Shown here: positions 38,425-48,636 of the stretch, one piece after another | Numbering within the stretch: position 1 is the stretch's first letter | How the letters are laid out: the number at the start of each line of letters is the position of its first letter | Source: Lactarius indigo | Taxonomy: Eukaryota; Basidiomycota; Agaricomycetes; Russulales; Russulaceae | Length of the DNA: 64,000 nucleotides | Assembly: GCA_025766275.1 (NCBI GenBank) | Contig: JAFKAC010000052.1 | Span: forward strand, 1 to 64,000 | Reading direction: 5' to 3' | The notes under the pieces: generated by a model | Told to the model about the DNA's origin: nothing | The model's database searches: none | Seen by the model: the letters and a program-made list of their open reading frames with translations, nothing else | Translations under genes and position numbers: made by a program

Positions 38425-38595
38425 GGCTGAGCTTCTGACTGTCCTCAGTCAGTCGGCGCAATAGCATCGCGTGGTAGAAGTCGTTGGGTGGTGCCGGTAG
38501 CGTGAGAACGGTCCGTGAGTCCGCCATACGTTGTCGCCGATATTGTTATCGTCGTCCTTTCGCTGTTTTTCTTCCTTGAGTCGATTCTTCTTAAC

Positions 38596-40067
38596 ATGTC
38601 GCAAAAATCCTGTGTTTTTTCGTTCGCTAAGTTGTCGCTCTTGCGTCTTCGCCCCGAGTTTGAGAGGACCGATTTGGATGCCGCGTCGGCCGACGAGCTA
38701 GCGCAGACCTTTTTGTCGGCTCTGGTGAGTACTTGTCGGCTTTGATCCGTGCTGATCGTGGTTGATCGGGTTGACAGGAACTTGTCGTTTCGTCGGTGAT
38801 CGAGGCCGGCGTAGATGTTGGCGTCGATCAGGAGGTGGACGCTCTTGTTGGCGCTGCACGCAGCTGCCTGCTTCCGTTCGCTTCGGCGGCTTGGCTTGAA
38901 CATTCGCCTCGTCTTGTCGCTGGGAGCGAGGAGTGGCTGGGCTCCTTGTTGGCGCCGTCGGTTCTGCCTGGGTCGGCCGATATACCCGGTGACTATGCGT
39001 GGCTCGCCGAGTACCGCCAACAGGTGGAGGCTGGTACTTTGTCTCGCGCCGAGTTCGAGGCCCACTGTGCGGCCATTCTCGCAGCCGACACCAGGCCCGA
39101 CATGCCGCCGTCGCTGCCGGTTCCATCGCCGCTCTTGCGGTCGTCCGTGCGCCCACTCGGCCCTTCACCCGTCGGCGGTTCTCCCGCCTTCGGCTTATCA
39201 GAACTCTTTTCGCAGAGTTCCATCCAATCTCCTGCTCTTCGTGCGGCTGGGGCGGCGCCTTCCCCGTCTGGTGCCGCCGCCGCGCTTTCTGAGGAGCCCG
39301 CGGTCGCTTCCGGGTCGGGGACCGGTCGCGGCGTTAAGCGCGGTCGTACGCCCGAATTGATGGATGTTACGTTGATCGCTGGGTGGCGGCGGGTGCGTTT
39401 CGGTCGGCTTCTCTTGGGTGTTGGCTAACCTGTCTTCTAGTGCGTGACTTGCATCAAGAGCAAGGTGAAATGCGCGCCCGTTGTCGGTAGTTTGCCGCCG
39501 TATCCGTGCTGGCGGTGCGTTCATGGGGATTGCGTGTGTGTTCGGGCGCCGCTTCTGCGCCGTCGCCGCCGTCGGGCAGGCGCCGCCGCGCCTCCCCGTG
39601 TTCCCTCTCCCGGTGTCGCTTCGCCCGGTCCCGCGCCATCTGGCAGTGCTCGCGCCGGCTCGTTCTCTGGCAACGCTCGCGCCGGCGCCTTTTTCGGTCC
39701 CCCAGAGGACTGTTCGGGCATCGAGCTCGCCGCGACGATCGTGTTTTATCGTGCTGAGCTTGCTCGCGCAATGGCTTCTCGTACGTTGATCGACGAGAAT
39801 ATCATTTTCCTTCGCTTCCAGTTGGCCAGCTATCTTGGTATGATGGTTGAGCCCAGCACTTCTCTCGGGCAGCCGCCGCCGAAACGGCCGCGAACGCACG
39901 CTTCGTCGAAGGGTAAGGAGCGAGCGATTGACGTTGACGCGCCCTCGGATGATGATGCCGAAGCGGCTGACGAGGATGAAATTGAAGACGGGACCGAATA
40001 CGAGTATGAGGAGGAAGATGCCAAAATGGACTGGGCAGGCATTTCCGGGGATCTCAGCGCCGAGTAA
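38596..40067 (+). CDS. Antisense cassette gene 1: paralogous domain plus Zn2Cys6-like cluster
   Basis: Unrecognised protein carried by the gypsy element on the strand opposite to gag-pol. Three exons: 38596-38724, 38778-39392, 39441-40067. The introns are GTGAGT..ACAG (53 bp) and GTGCGT..CTAG (48 bp). The first intron follows LSAL at the same place as the introns of the next two genes. Exon 2 has a helical region ending YRQQVEAGTLSRAEFEAHCA, similar to the end of the shared domain of genes 2 and 3, then Pro/Ser/Ala-rich sequence. The exon 2-3 junction creates CVTCIKSKVKC...CWRCVHGDCVC, fitting CX2CX6CX11CX2CX6C as in fungal Zn2Cys6 DNA-binding domains. The C-terminus has a basic KRPRTHASSKGKER stretch and an acidic tail. 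A DNA-binding or regulatory role is inference. Confidence 0.82.
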
Positions 40068-40306
40068 GCCACGGTCGCCTGATGTACCGTTGTAGAACAT
40101 TTGTAAATAGACTTTCCGTGTTGCCCTGTGCCTGGGAATGTATCAATCTTGCCACGTTTTGTTGAAATGAGTTAGCGCCGATTGCCTTGCGCTTTTTCTT
40201 GCACTTTCCCCCCCTGAAAAAATTAATTTGGCTGTCCTCAGCCACCGCGTCGGGCCGGCATCTCGGCGCCGGCGCTACTTTTGTCGCGCTTGCGGTGTGA
40301 GTAGGG

Positions 40307-40967
40307 ATGGAACGTTTTCTCCCTTTGCGCTCGATGCCCGTTCCTTCGAATAACTCTAGTCTGGTGGACTCGAGCGATGGTGAAAACCGTCGCGCGTATG
40401 TGCGTGCGATTGCGCAGCTGGCCGTGCTTTCCGAGCGGTGGTTCGGTCTTCAGCGCCGCCCCGTGGATGTTGCCGACTTCCTTCGAGATTTCTATCGCGC
40501 TTGGGTACGACGCTTCTTTTCGCTTGTCTTCGCTAGACGCCTAACTTCTCCAGGAATATGCCGAGTGCATGGCCGCCCGTGCTGGTGTTCATAACCTCGC
40601 CGAGTCCGCTCGGGAGCTTCGGACCATCATCGAGGAAGCTGCCGCGCCTCATGCCGAGCTGGAATGGCTTCTATTATTCCCTGGCGTTTTCGAGGAGCAC
40701 CAGTTGCGGCTCATTCGGTATGCCGTCGTATTCAGCCGCGCTCAGTCCGCCGTTATCGCGAACGTTATCCATGGACCGGGGGTATCTGCACTTCGGGACC
40801 CGTACGTCTTAGCCGTTGCTGAGTTTCGGGACCTTCTTGCTGCGGGCGTTATCAGTTTCGACGAGTATCAGTGGCAGGAGGAGCGGCTCGGTCGGGCTAG
40901 TTTACTGGCCGAAACCGCGCGGCGAAGCTCTTCGGCGACCGAGGGGGTATCGCATGATGCGGAGTAG
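40307..40967 (+). CDS. Antisense cassette gene 2, unknown protein
   Basis: Two exons, 40307-40504 and 40554-40967, joined across a 49-bp GTACGA..CCAG intron after FYRAW, giving about 203 residues. No known domain is recognised. Residues after the junction (YAECMAARAG, ELEWLLLFPGVFEE, VAEFRDLLAAGVISFDEYQW) align with gene 3 (YLRLMADAAN, DVNWLLEFPMVTE, IEFESLRAAGDISREDYYWY). The intron sits at the same residue in both, so the two genes are duplicates. The protein is helical and soluble, with no signal peptide or membrane segment. It starts 240 bp after gene 1 and ends 166 bp before gene 3. Function unknown; no homology to Gag or Pol is visible. Confidence 0.8.
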
Positions 40968-41132
40968 CGTTCCTTGTACCTGTCCGGCCTTTGTAATTGG
41001 CGTACTACAACCGGTTATTAAATGGTGTCGCTTGTGTCGATCTTCGTCCATTGACATGTGAAAAGAGTCTGTAGCGAGTTGTCTCGCATTAAAGCGGCTT
41101 GTTCGCTGTGAGCCGGTCCCAACGTTCCCTGC

Positions 41133-41920
41133 CATGGCTGATACTGGTCGTGACTCTGATGCCTACTTGCCCGAGGGTTTGCTCAAGGCTGCCTTCGATT
41201 CCGCTTTGACTAGTTTCTTTGTGTTTGGCGAAACTTGGTCGCAGTGTCCTCGCCAGGCGCCGCAGATCGCGTCGTGGCTACGCTTGTTCCAGGGGTCGTG
41301 GGTATGTCGCTAAATCTATGTGTTTTGTTCATTCCATGGTGATTGGGCACTTCTAGGATTATCTTCGGCTGATGGCGGATGCTGCTAACGATGGCGAGAT
41401 GGGGGCCGACGCATATGCCCTGCGTTTGCTTGTTCGGACCGAGGCCGCACCATTTGCGGATGTTAATTGGCTGCTCGAGTTCCCCATGGTCACTGAGCAT
41501 GTTCGAAGCCGAGCGTTGCTGTATATGGGGGTCTTATGTCGCACGCAGAGCGCTGCTCTTGAGGAGTGTCTCGCCGGAGCGCTGGTTAGCGAGCAGGTCC
41601 CGGATGTTTATGATCGTGCCGCTATCGAGTTTGAGTCGCTTCGGGCTGCCGGGGACATTTCGCGCGAGGACTATTATTGGTACCTCTTGAAGTTGCGATC
41701 TGACCGGCTGACGGTGATTTGCAAGCGAGGGTCGCTCCCGAAGATCATGAGTCTGGGCCGCTCGCCTCGCGGTATGCTTTGCCTATTTCTTTTTCGCCGC
41801 TTTATGCCTAATCGCTTCGCTGTAGAGTTGCACGTTGGTATTGGCGCCGAAGGTTATTTTGTTGCTGGCGTGGAAGACGGTGCAGAGGACGATGGTGGTG
41901 AGACTGGGGTAGGTGTCTAA
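41133..41920 (+). CDS. Antisense cassette gene 3, paralog of gene 2
   Basis: Exon 1 41133-41301 (MADTGRDSDAYLPEG) and exon 2 from 41357, with a 55-bp GTATGT..CTAG intron after LFQGSW. A second possible intron at about 41773-41826 (GTATGC..GTAG, 54 bp) is open in frame, so it may be spliced or retained. The product is about 220-240 residues. The shared core reads NWLLEFPMVTEHVRSRALLY, then FESLRAAGDISREDYYWYLL, matching gene 2. The C-terminus is acidic (AGVEDGAEDDGGETG). It converges on the end of pol, 358 bp away, with an AATAAAG near 42202 as a likely polyadenylation region. Function unknown. Confidence 0.78.
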
Positions 41921-42277
41921 GGACTGTCGCGTTGGATCGTGAAGGAGTGGTGGCGCTGGTATACCCAGAATTTTGGTAGTGAGCTTGTAGCGGCCTCCTG
42001 CTGTACTGGAGAAGTTGTTTATCTCGATGTGAGAGTCCCCGTGGGCGTTGCTATTGCGGAAGTTCGGTGTTTTAGTTGGCCCGGTACTGCGGAAACAGGC
42101 TTGTTAGGCCGGCATGTGTGTGCTCGGTGCGCTTGGGGTTCGGCCTCGTGTAGCGGGTATATCGCGTGTTATTTCACTGTTCGCATAGGATTAAAAGCAA
42201 TAATAAAGTAAGACTATAGAAAATTAAAGTCCAGAGATGGCTCTTTCGCAGCCCGTGTTTTCGCGCTTATGGAATGT

Positions 42278-45200
42278 TCACATGTCGAGTTCTTCGGCTG
42301 CCTCGGGTATATCTTCGTCGTCTTCGCTCTCCTGGGTGTCTTGCCGTGGGTCCACATCCGGTTCGCCACTGGCTTCCAATTCGTGCAACCGAGCGACCGA
42401 GACGTCCAAATGTTGTTCTAGATCGGGTATGTCCATATATTCGCGGGCGAAATACGGCACCACTCTGAAGGCTGCTATGGTGCTGTGTAGTAGTGTGCCG
42501 TCGAGTTCGCATACTATGTAGGCCCCTCCTTTGTTTCGCGAGACCACTACTAGTGGTCCGAAGTAGCGCGGCCGCATTTTGCGATTCAGCGCTTTTTCTA
42601 TCGCGGTGTTGCAGATTAGGACTAGAGCGCCTCTTTTGAAATCATAGTCGCGAATTGTTGCCGAGTGTGCCTTCTCGAACCGAAGGGCCGCGCGATTGCG
42701 GTGTTCGTGGACTCTCGCCTTGAGCCGGTCTAGGTCTTCCGGTTGCTTTTGTAGAGCTACCGCCCACCGGGCGATGAGGTCGGTTGTCGCTAGTATTGAA
42801 TCGGGTGGGGGCGATAGATAGTTTGCTTCTACGATGTCGAAGGGTAGCAGTGGGTGAACGCCGGTCGCCGCGAAGAATGGCGAGCAGCCGAGACGCTTCT
42901 GCGGCGTAACGCGCTCCGACCAGAATACGGAATATGTCGTGTAACGTCGCCACGACATTAGCTCGACTTGAGCTCGACTGACGGTAACAACTTAGCTGTG
43001 TCGGAATCTCTGCTCTTGAAGACACGAAGGTCCAAGCCTTTGCCTTAGTGAATACGCGAAGGTACACCGGCAAGTCGAAGATTCAATAATCGCGGTTCGA
43101 AGTAGATAGATTTTGAAGTCAAAGAGAAATAAGAGAAGAAACACAAGTGACGATTCAAGAAGACCAAGATGGCGTATCTTGGTCTCCGCAAGTCAGCTTA
43201 AATACACAAACCAGCAGGCTTAGAAGCGCTGCTATGAGTCACAGTAGGTAGCGTCCAACGTATCGCAGAAACATCGCAAACCCTAATACTACTAGTACCT
43301 GTACTAGTATCGAGTCACCAAGGCACCGCTCAGTCAGCTATCGTACGCAATCTCCTATCGTACTGCCGTATCACCGTAGACAAGTCCGCAACTAATCTAC
43401 CTTACCGCCATAGTTGCAACCGGTACAGTAAGGGTATGAGTCGTGCAGTCCGTCCGAGTCGAAACGTGACATGTCGCCTGCGGCCAGCGGTTTTGCTCAC
43501 CGTCGACCGCTTTAAACAGCGCTTGCCGCACATCGAAGTGCGTGCGCTCTACTATGCCATTCGCGCGAGAGTTATATCTGCTTATCCTAATATGCGTCAC
43601 GTGGTACTTGCGTTCCAAGTGGCCAAGCGCTGCGACGAAGGGCTTGCCGTTATCTGAGACTATTTCTGTCAGCGTTCCCCATCGGCATAGTACATCTTGG
43701 AATATCCAGTCGCTGAGTGCCTGAGCCGTTTCTTTTCGGAGCATTCTAAATTCTGGGTATCCGGTCAGAGAGCAGCGGCCTTGTACAATGTAGGAGTAGC
43801 CGGCGGCACGCGGGAGGTGCATTGTGTCCATATACATCTTCGCAAATAAAGGTGCGGGGGTGGCGACCACCGGCGGTATTGAGATTTGCTGGGTCTGCCG
43901 GGTCTGGCAGACATGGCAGGTGCGCACGTACCAAGCGATGTCGTCGCCCATGAATGGCCACCAGTACCGTTCTATTAGTAGAGCTCGGGTCGCATAGAAG
44001 CCGCGGTGCCCGGTATCGTCGTGGGCCGCGTGTATCGCTTCAATGCGTCGGTGCCGATACAGGACTCTCTGGTGGGCCCCCTGCGGGTTTCGCTTCCAGA
44101 GTAGCCCGTCGTCTACGAAGAATCTTGCTGCGAAGCGCACTAGAGCGGTATAATCTTGTTCTGTCATGCCTTCCGGTCGCTCCAGGAAGGTCAGCCAGTC
44201 GTGCGCTGCCGCTAGTTTTTCGTCGGCTTGCGCGGCCGCTTTCGTTCGTGGGATTAGATCGTAGTTCGGCTCATATGGAAATGCGTCGGCCATCTCGTAT
44301 GGTCGCTTTTCTGGTATGTTCGTGCTTGCGATGGTGTATAGAAGTTGGTTCGTGCGAGGCGCCACGACCGGGTGGTTAACCATATGCATGAAGCCATATA
44401 GGTTATCAATCCAATCTTCGAATTCTTCTTCGCTGCTTTCTTCCTCCTCTTCTTGTTCGTCATCCGGCTGTACTGGCCGCCGAGAGAGTCCATCCGGTCC
44501 ATGCTGCTTTCCGGGGACGTGGCGCAGCTCAAAATGAAAGGTTAGAATTGATACTATCCAGCGGTTGACGCTGGCCGACAGTGCGATGTCTGGATTATTG
44601 AGCATGCCTTTGATATACCTGGCATCTACTTCCACTATTAGGTTGCGCACGCCGACGATGAATATTTTGTAAGCGCGCAGTGCCCTATAGAGGCCGTATA
44701 GTTCTAGCTTCGGTTGCGAAAAGCAGCGCTCTCGGTCGTTTAGCGGCAACGAACCAAAGCGTGCGTAGTACCGCTTTTTCGGCATTGCTGAGTCGGCCTG
44801 GCAGAGGTAAAACCCTACGGCTATTGGTGAGGTGTCCACGGCCAGTATTACCGGTGAGTCGGATTGGTAGTCAATCGGCCGAAGCGCCGGCAAACTCAAG
44901 AGGGCCTGCTTTAAATCTTCTTGGGCCGCAACTTGCGCCGGTCCAAATTCGAATGGAACGCCTTTGCGAGTGAGATTGATGAGCGAGTTGGCTCGTTTCG
45001 CAAAGTTTTGTATGAATATCCTGCACACTCCTACCGTGCCGAGGAATGCGCGAACTTCAGATAGGTCTTTGCACGGTCCCCAGTTAACGATCTTGTTCAC
45101 GCAGGCCACCTCTGGTAGCCTTCCGCGCGGTGTGCACCGGTGTCCAACTGCAGTTATTTCCTCTGCGCAAAGTATTGATTTTAGGCCGCTAAACGTGCTG

Positions 45201-46434
45201 CCGCAGTACTTGACTCGCTGGACTACTCGATTGAGTCCTTGGAAGTGCTCCCAGATAAATCGGCAGATGCCGGTATTTTCTAATATTCGTTCTTCGGTTC
45301 CGTCGGCTAGTTCGTACCAACCTGCCGGTCCGCGAATCGGCACATCATCGATGTAAGGAACCGTGACGTCCGGGATCTCTGGCTGCAATATGTATGTGAC
45401 GTCGTCGTGAAATATCGGGACCGAGTTCGTCCATCCCATGGGTAAAGTGACCAGTCGCAAGGCGCCGAATGGTGATTGGAAGGTTGTTAAATCTCGTGAT
45501 TCTGGTGATAAGCCTCGTTCATCGTAGCCGACATATAGGTCTAGCATGCCGCCGCATGCTCGGCCGGCGAAATGCTCGCCTATCTGATCAGTGAATGGGG
45601 TGACGCCGGTGTGCTTGATTGTAACTTTGTTAAGTGGCTCCAGGCTGTGGACTATGCGCAGTGATTTTCCATCTTTCTTTACGACGCAGAACCACCGAGA
45701 TCAGTATGAAGAATTCGATGGCTCGTATACGCTGGCGTTGATCTTGCATTTTATTAACCGGCAGACTTCGTCGTAGATTCCGGGTGGTATTGGTATGTTT
45801 CGCTGAGCCCAAGGCTTGTGCGGGATCGTAGGAATTTCGATCGGCGGAAAGAAGTCTTCACGGAAGTGTCCACGCTCAGCATCTTCCCAGGCAAATGCTT
45901 TATTCTGGATGCACATGAATTCATGCATTAGCTTGCGTTCTTCTGGTAATAAGAAGGTACCGGCGTGCGCGAGGTCGAATTGCGTTTTGCGTTCGCTAGT
46001 ATATCGGCCGGTCGGTCGGAACTCGCTTGGTTTAGTGGGTAGTGCCGGTAGGTCTTGTAGTGGGTCGCCGGTTATTTCGCGGATTATTCTGAACCGGCTT
46101 GGGAGTTCGGTTTCTATCGGTCTGATTTTGAGTGCTATGGGTTTGTATTTCTTGCCGAGGTATATTGCGGCCGGTGCTTTTGCGTTGGCGAAGGCGATGC
46201 TTTTGCCTTCCTGCCGGGCCGGCTGATCGCTGCTGTTAGATTCCGAGGTATTAAGGTAGGTGCTTAGGTTGGGGTTTTCTGAATCACATAGAGAGATGTA
46301 CGCCGCTGCGATGTCTTGTTGCGTGGTATTCGCCGGTAGCGGCGCACAAGCTTCGATTGTCACTTCCTGACTTGATTGATTGAAATTTAATATTATTGCG
46401 AGCTCTCCTTGGTTTGTTACCAAATCATCGACGC
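42278..46434 (-). pseudogene. Gypsy pol (RT-RNase H-integrase), interrupted by stop and solo LTR
   Basis: Reverse transcriptase, RNase H and integrase of the element. RT motifs: SRWFCVVKKDGKSLRIVH, LVTLPMGWTNS and the catalytic VPYIDDVP. RNase H contains LAVDTSPIAVGFYL and the tether LRHVPGKQHGPDGLSRRP. Integrase has the zinc-binding HAAHDDTGHRGF...CHVCQ, then DTMHLP, SDNGKPF and NGIVERTHFDVR (DDE triad). The C-terminus is an acidic tail with no chromodomain. Two lesions exist. A TGA at 45701-45703 replaces what should be CGA just before the RT core (SNSSY*SRWF). A solo LTR at 42940-43471 splits integrase after RWPQ. Removing it with one target copy restores the frame exactly (RWPQATYSVFWSE). 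The frame is -1 relative to gag-pro and overlaps its end, so expression by frameshift is likely. Confidence 0.95.
42940..43471. mobile_element. Solo LTR (532 bp) nested in integrase
   Basis: Starts TGTAACGTCG and ends CGTGACA, flanked by the 5-bp duplication TGTCG at 42935-42939 and 43472-43476. It interrupts an otherwise continuous integrase frame. No internal retroviral genes remain, so it is the product of LTR-LTR recombination of a second gypsy family. Confidence 0.92.
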
Positions 46435-48636
46435 TTAAAAATCCGAGTCTTGCGATTGTTCGCTTGTCAGCTTCTTTCTTCGCTCGGCAAATCGGTTGCT
46501 GCCACGCGGTACCGTCGGCACCGTTGCCGTTTTCCCGGTGTTCGGGTCGAGGATCGTTATTGTCTGGTCTTCGTTCCGGTAGTTGCGCACCACGGATTGG
46601 GTCAGTATGTCGAATGGCTGCCCGAGTAATATATCATAGGCTGGCGAGCGCAGTATGTGAACTTGTAGATAGAGGGTTATTTCGCCGACGTGGAATGGTA
46701 CATTGCGCGCCAGTCCTAGCGATTGATCTACACCGCCGTTCGCCGAGATCATGTTGAGCCGTATGCTCGGGTCGTAAGGGATCGCCAGTGCGTTGCACAC
46801 TTCTTCTGACATTGCGACTATTTGGCAGCCGGGATCTAAGATGGCTTCTACCTTTTCTGATCCATCGACTACCGGTAAGATCGCGCGTAGGGCATTTGAT
46901 TCGGTCGCGACTTCGATCGTATTTTGCGATCCATCGTCATTGGCCGGTCGTGCCTTTAGTAACGCCTCATACGGGTCGGCTATTATTGTCGCGTCGGCCG
47001 GTGGAGTGCGCTTGGCGATCGAGAATGCCGCCGGCATATGCGATTCTGTCGATCGCTTCGGCTCCTCCTCGGTACTGTCTTCTATGCTTTCTTGGGTGTT
47101 AACGCGAGCAACGCGGCGCTTTGTTGTTACTTCGTTGACTTGGGCCCGCAGTTCTGGTGCTAACGAGAGTAGTTCTCTTTGCGTCACTGTTACTTCGGCT
47201 TCCATTATCCTTTCGTAGACTTTTCCTGCTGCCTTTTCGTCGTATATGGCCGTATTTGATGTATAAGCGCGCTCGCTTTTGCGGTCGTTCGCCATATTTG
47301 TTGCCGGGGTCGGTCCTAGAGTAATTGGTTCTGCTTCTTGTGTTCTGGCGAATGGATGTTCCTTTATTGTCACCGCAACCTCGGTTGTTGCTTCTATTGT
47401 CTTTTCTAGGTGTGGCGGTCGTTCCTTGCGATGCGACTGGCTTTCTTGCTCTTCTTCTGAGTCTTCTTGCTGGATGCGGGCAGTCGGCATATGTTCGAAC
47501 CTGGTCCTGGTCCTTCCGCCCATCCTTGGTATGAAGCCTCTTCGAAACGCATATACGCCTGCTTGTCCTGGTTCTGGGCATTCTTCTGCAAAGTGGACTG
47601 TTTTCGCTGTTCGCGCCGTCGGCCTTGACATTTTGAGTAACATTTGTGCCGCCGCTATTTGTCCTGGATTTTGCCTGTGGTATTCGTCTATGCGGTCGCG
47701 CAGCCATGCTCCAGTGATATGCCTAGGGACCACGGCGCCTGATGGTAGCACGATTTTCCCTTCTGCGCTACGCTTGCACTTGCCGAGTCGCATATATTCG
47801 GCCGCTACTTCGCACTCTCGCATGAAGTGTCCTGGCGTTCCGCAGAAGTTGCACTTGGTGGTCGGTTCCCCTATCGGCCTAGGATTTCCGGCGTTTCGGG
47901 CCTTCTCACTTGAGTTTTGGATTTCTAGCGCGTTTTTGAACATTTCGCCTAGTGTCGCGACCGCGGTTGCTAGCGTGGTTTGGATCTCTGTCTTTATCTC
48001 TGTTGCCAGTGGGAGTGTCGCACTTGCCGAAGTTATGCTAGAGATCGCGACCGGTGCTCGGCCCTGGAGTACGTAGCTTGCGGCATCATACAAGTCTTCT
48101 AATCTGTAGGGGTCTTGCTGGTTGTGGTCTGGCATCTTTAGCTGTAGCCTTTGCTTGACTTGTTGTTCCATATCTGGCTGTAATCCTCGCATGAACGCTC
48201 TGGTCTGCTTGGCCTGCGACATTCTGTTTTTGCCGATCAAGTATTTGGAGATTACTTTGAATTGTCGGTAGTATTCGCCGAGTTCCAGTTCTGAGACTAT
48301 GCCGATGCGGGCGCGCTGTCCTACTAGTGTATCCAGGTGTAGGATTGTATGAATGTCTTCTGAGGATCCGGGGTATAGCTTGTAGATCTCGGCTTTGTAT
48401 TCTTCGTATGTTTTTGTTACGTCCGTTAACGCGTCGCTTGTCTTCCATACTCTTTCGGTCGCGGCTGTCGTAAGGTATTTGAGTGTGCCGCTTTTCTTAT
48501 CTGCGTTGGTCGTTACTGTGTGCCTATCGTATAGGGCTTCCACTTCGGCAAAATATCGGCCAAGCTCTTCTGGGTGCTCGCCATCAAAACTAGGTGCTGA
48601 CCGCTCGCCTCTTCCGGGTAAATCTGCAAGGGGCAT
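46435..48636 (-). CDS. Gypsy gag-protease polyprotein
   Basis: 733 residues from the first ATG, frame intact. Residues 15-240 are the capsid-like retrotransposon Gag region (PSFDGEHPEELGRYFAEVEA, LYPGSSEDIHTILHLDTLVG, MRGLQPDMEQQV). A CCHC zinc knuckle CNFCGTPGHFMREC lies at about 262-275, which packages genomic RNA. The middle is Glu/Thr-rich. The retropepsin-like domain begins near residue 598 with AILDPGCQIVAMSE, so the active-site triplet is DPG instead of the usual DTG or DSG, and continues to YDILLGQPFDIL. The frame stays open for 194 more codons upstream of this ATG without any other ATG. The stop (SDF*) overlaps the -1 pol frame at a run of five T. Confidence 0.95.
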   Translation of the reverse strand: MPLADLPGRGERSAPSFDGEHPEELGRYFAEVEALYDRHTVTTNADKKSGTLKYLTTAATERVWKTSDALTDVTKTYEEYKAEIYKLYPGSSEDIHTILHLDTLVGQRARIGIVSELELGEYYRQFKVISKYLIGKNRMSQAKQTRAFMRGLQPDMEQQVKQRLQLKMPDHNQQDPYRLEDLYDAASYVLQGRAPVAISSITSASATLPLATEIKTEIQTTLATAVATLGEMFKNALEIQNSSEKARNAGNPRPIGEPTTKCNFCGTPGHFMRECEVAAEYMRLGKCKRSAEGKIVLPSGAVVPRHITGAWLRDRIDEYHRQNPGQIAAAQMLLKMSRPTARTAKTVHFAEECPEPGQAGVYAFRRGFIPRMGGRTRTRFEHMPTARIQQEDSEEEQESQSHRKERPPHLEKTIEATTEVAVTIKEHPFARTQEAEPITLGPTPATNMANDRKSERAYTSNTAIYDEKAAGKVYERIMEAEVTVTQRELLSLAPELRAQVNEVTTKRRVARVNTQESIEDSTEEEPKRSTESHMPAAFSIAKRTPPADATIIADPYEALLKARPANDDGSQNTIEVATESNALRAILPVVDGSEKVEAILDPGCQIVAMSEEVCNALAIPYDPSIRLNMISANGGVDQSLGLARNVPFHVGEITLYLQVHILRSPAYDILLGQPFDILTQSVVRNYRNEDQTITILDPNTGKTATVPTVPRGSNRFAERRKKLTSEQSQDSDF

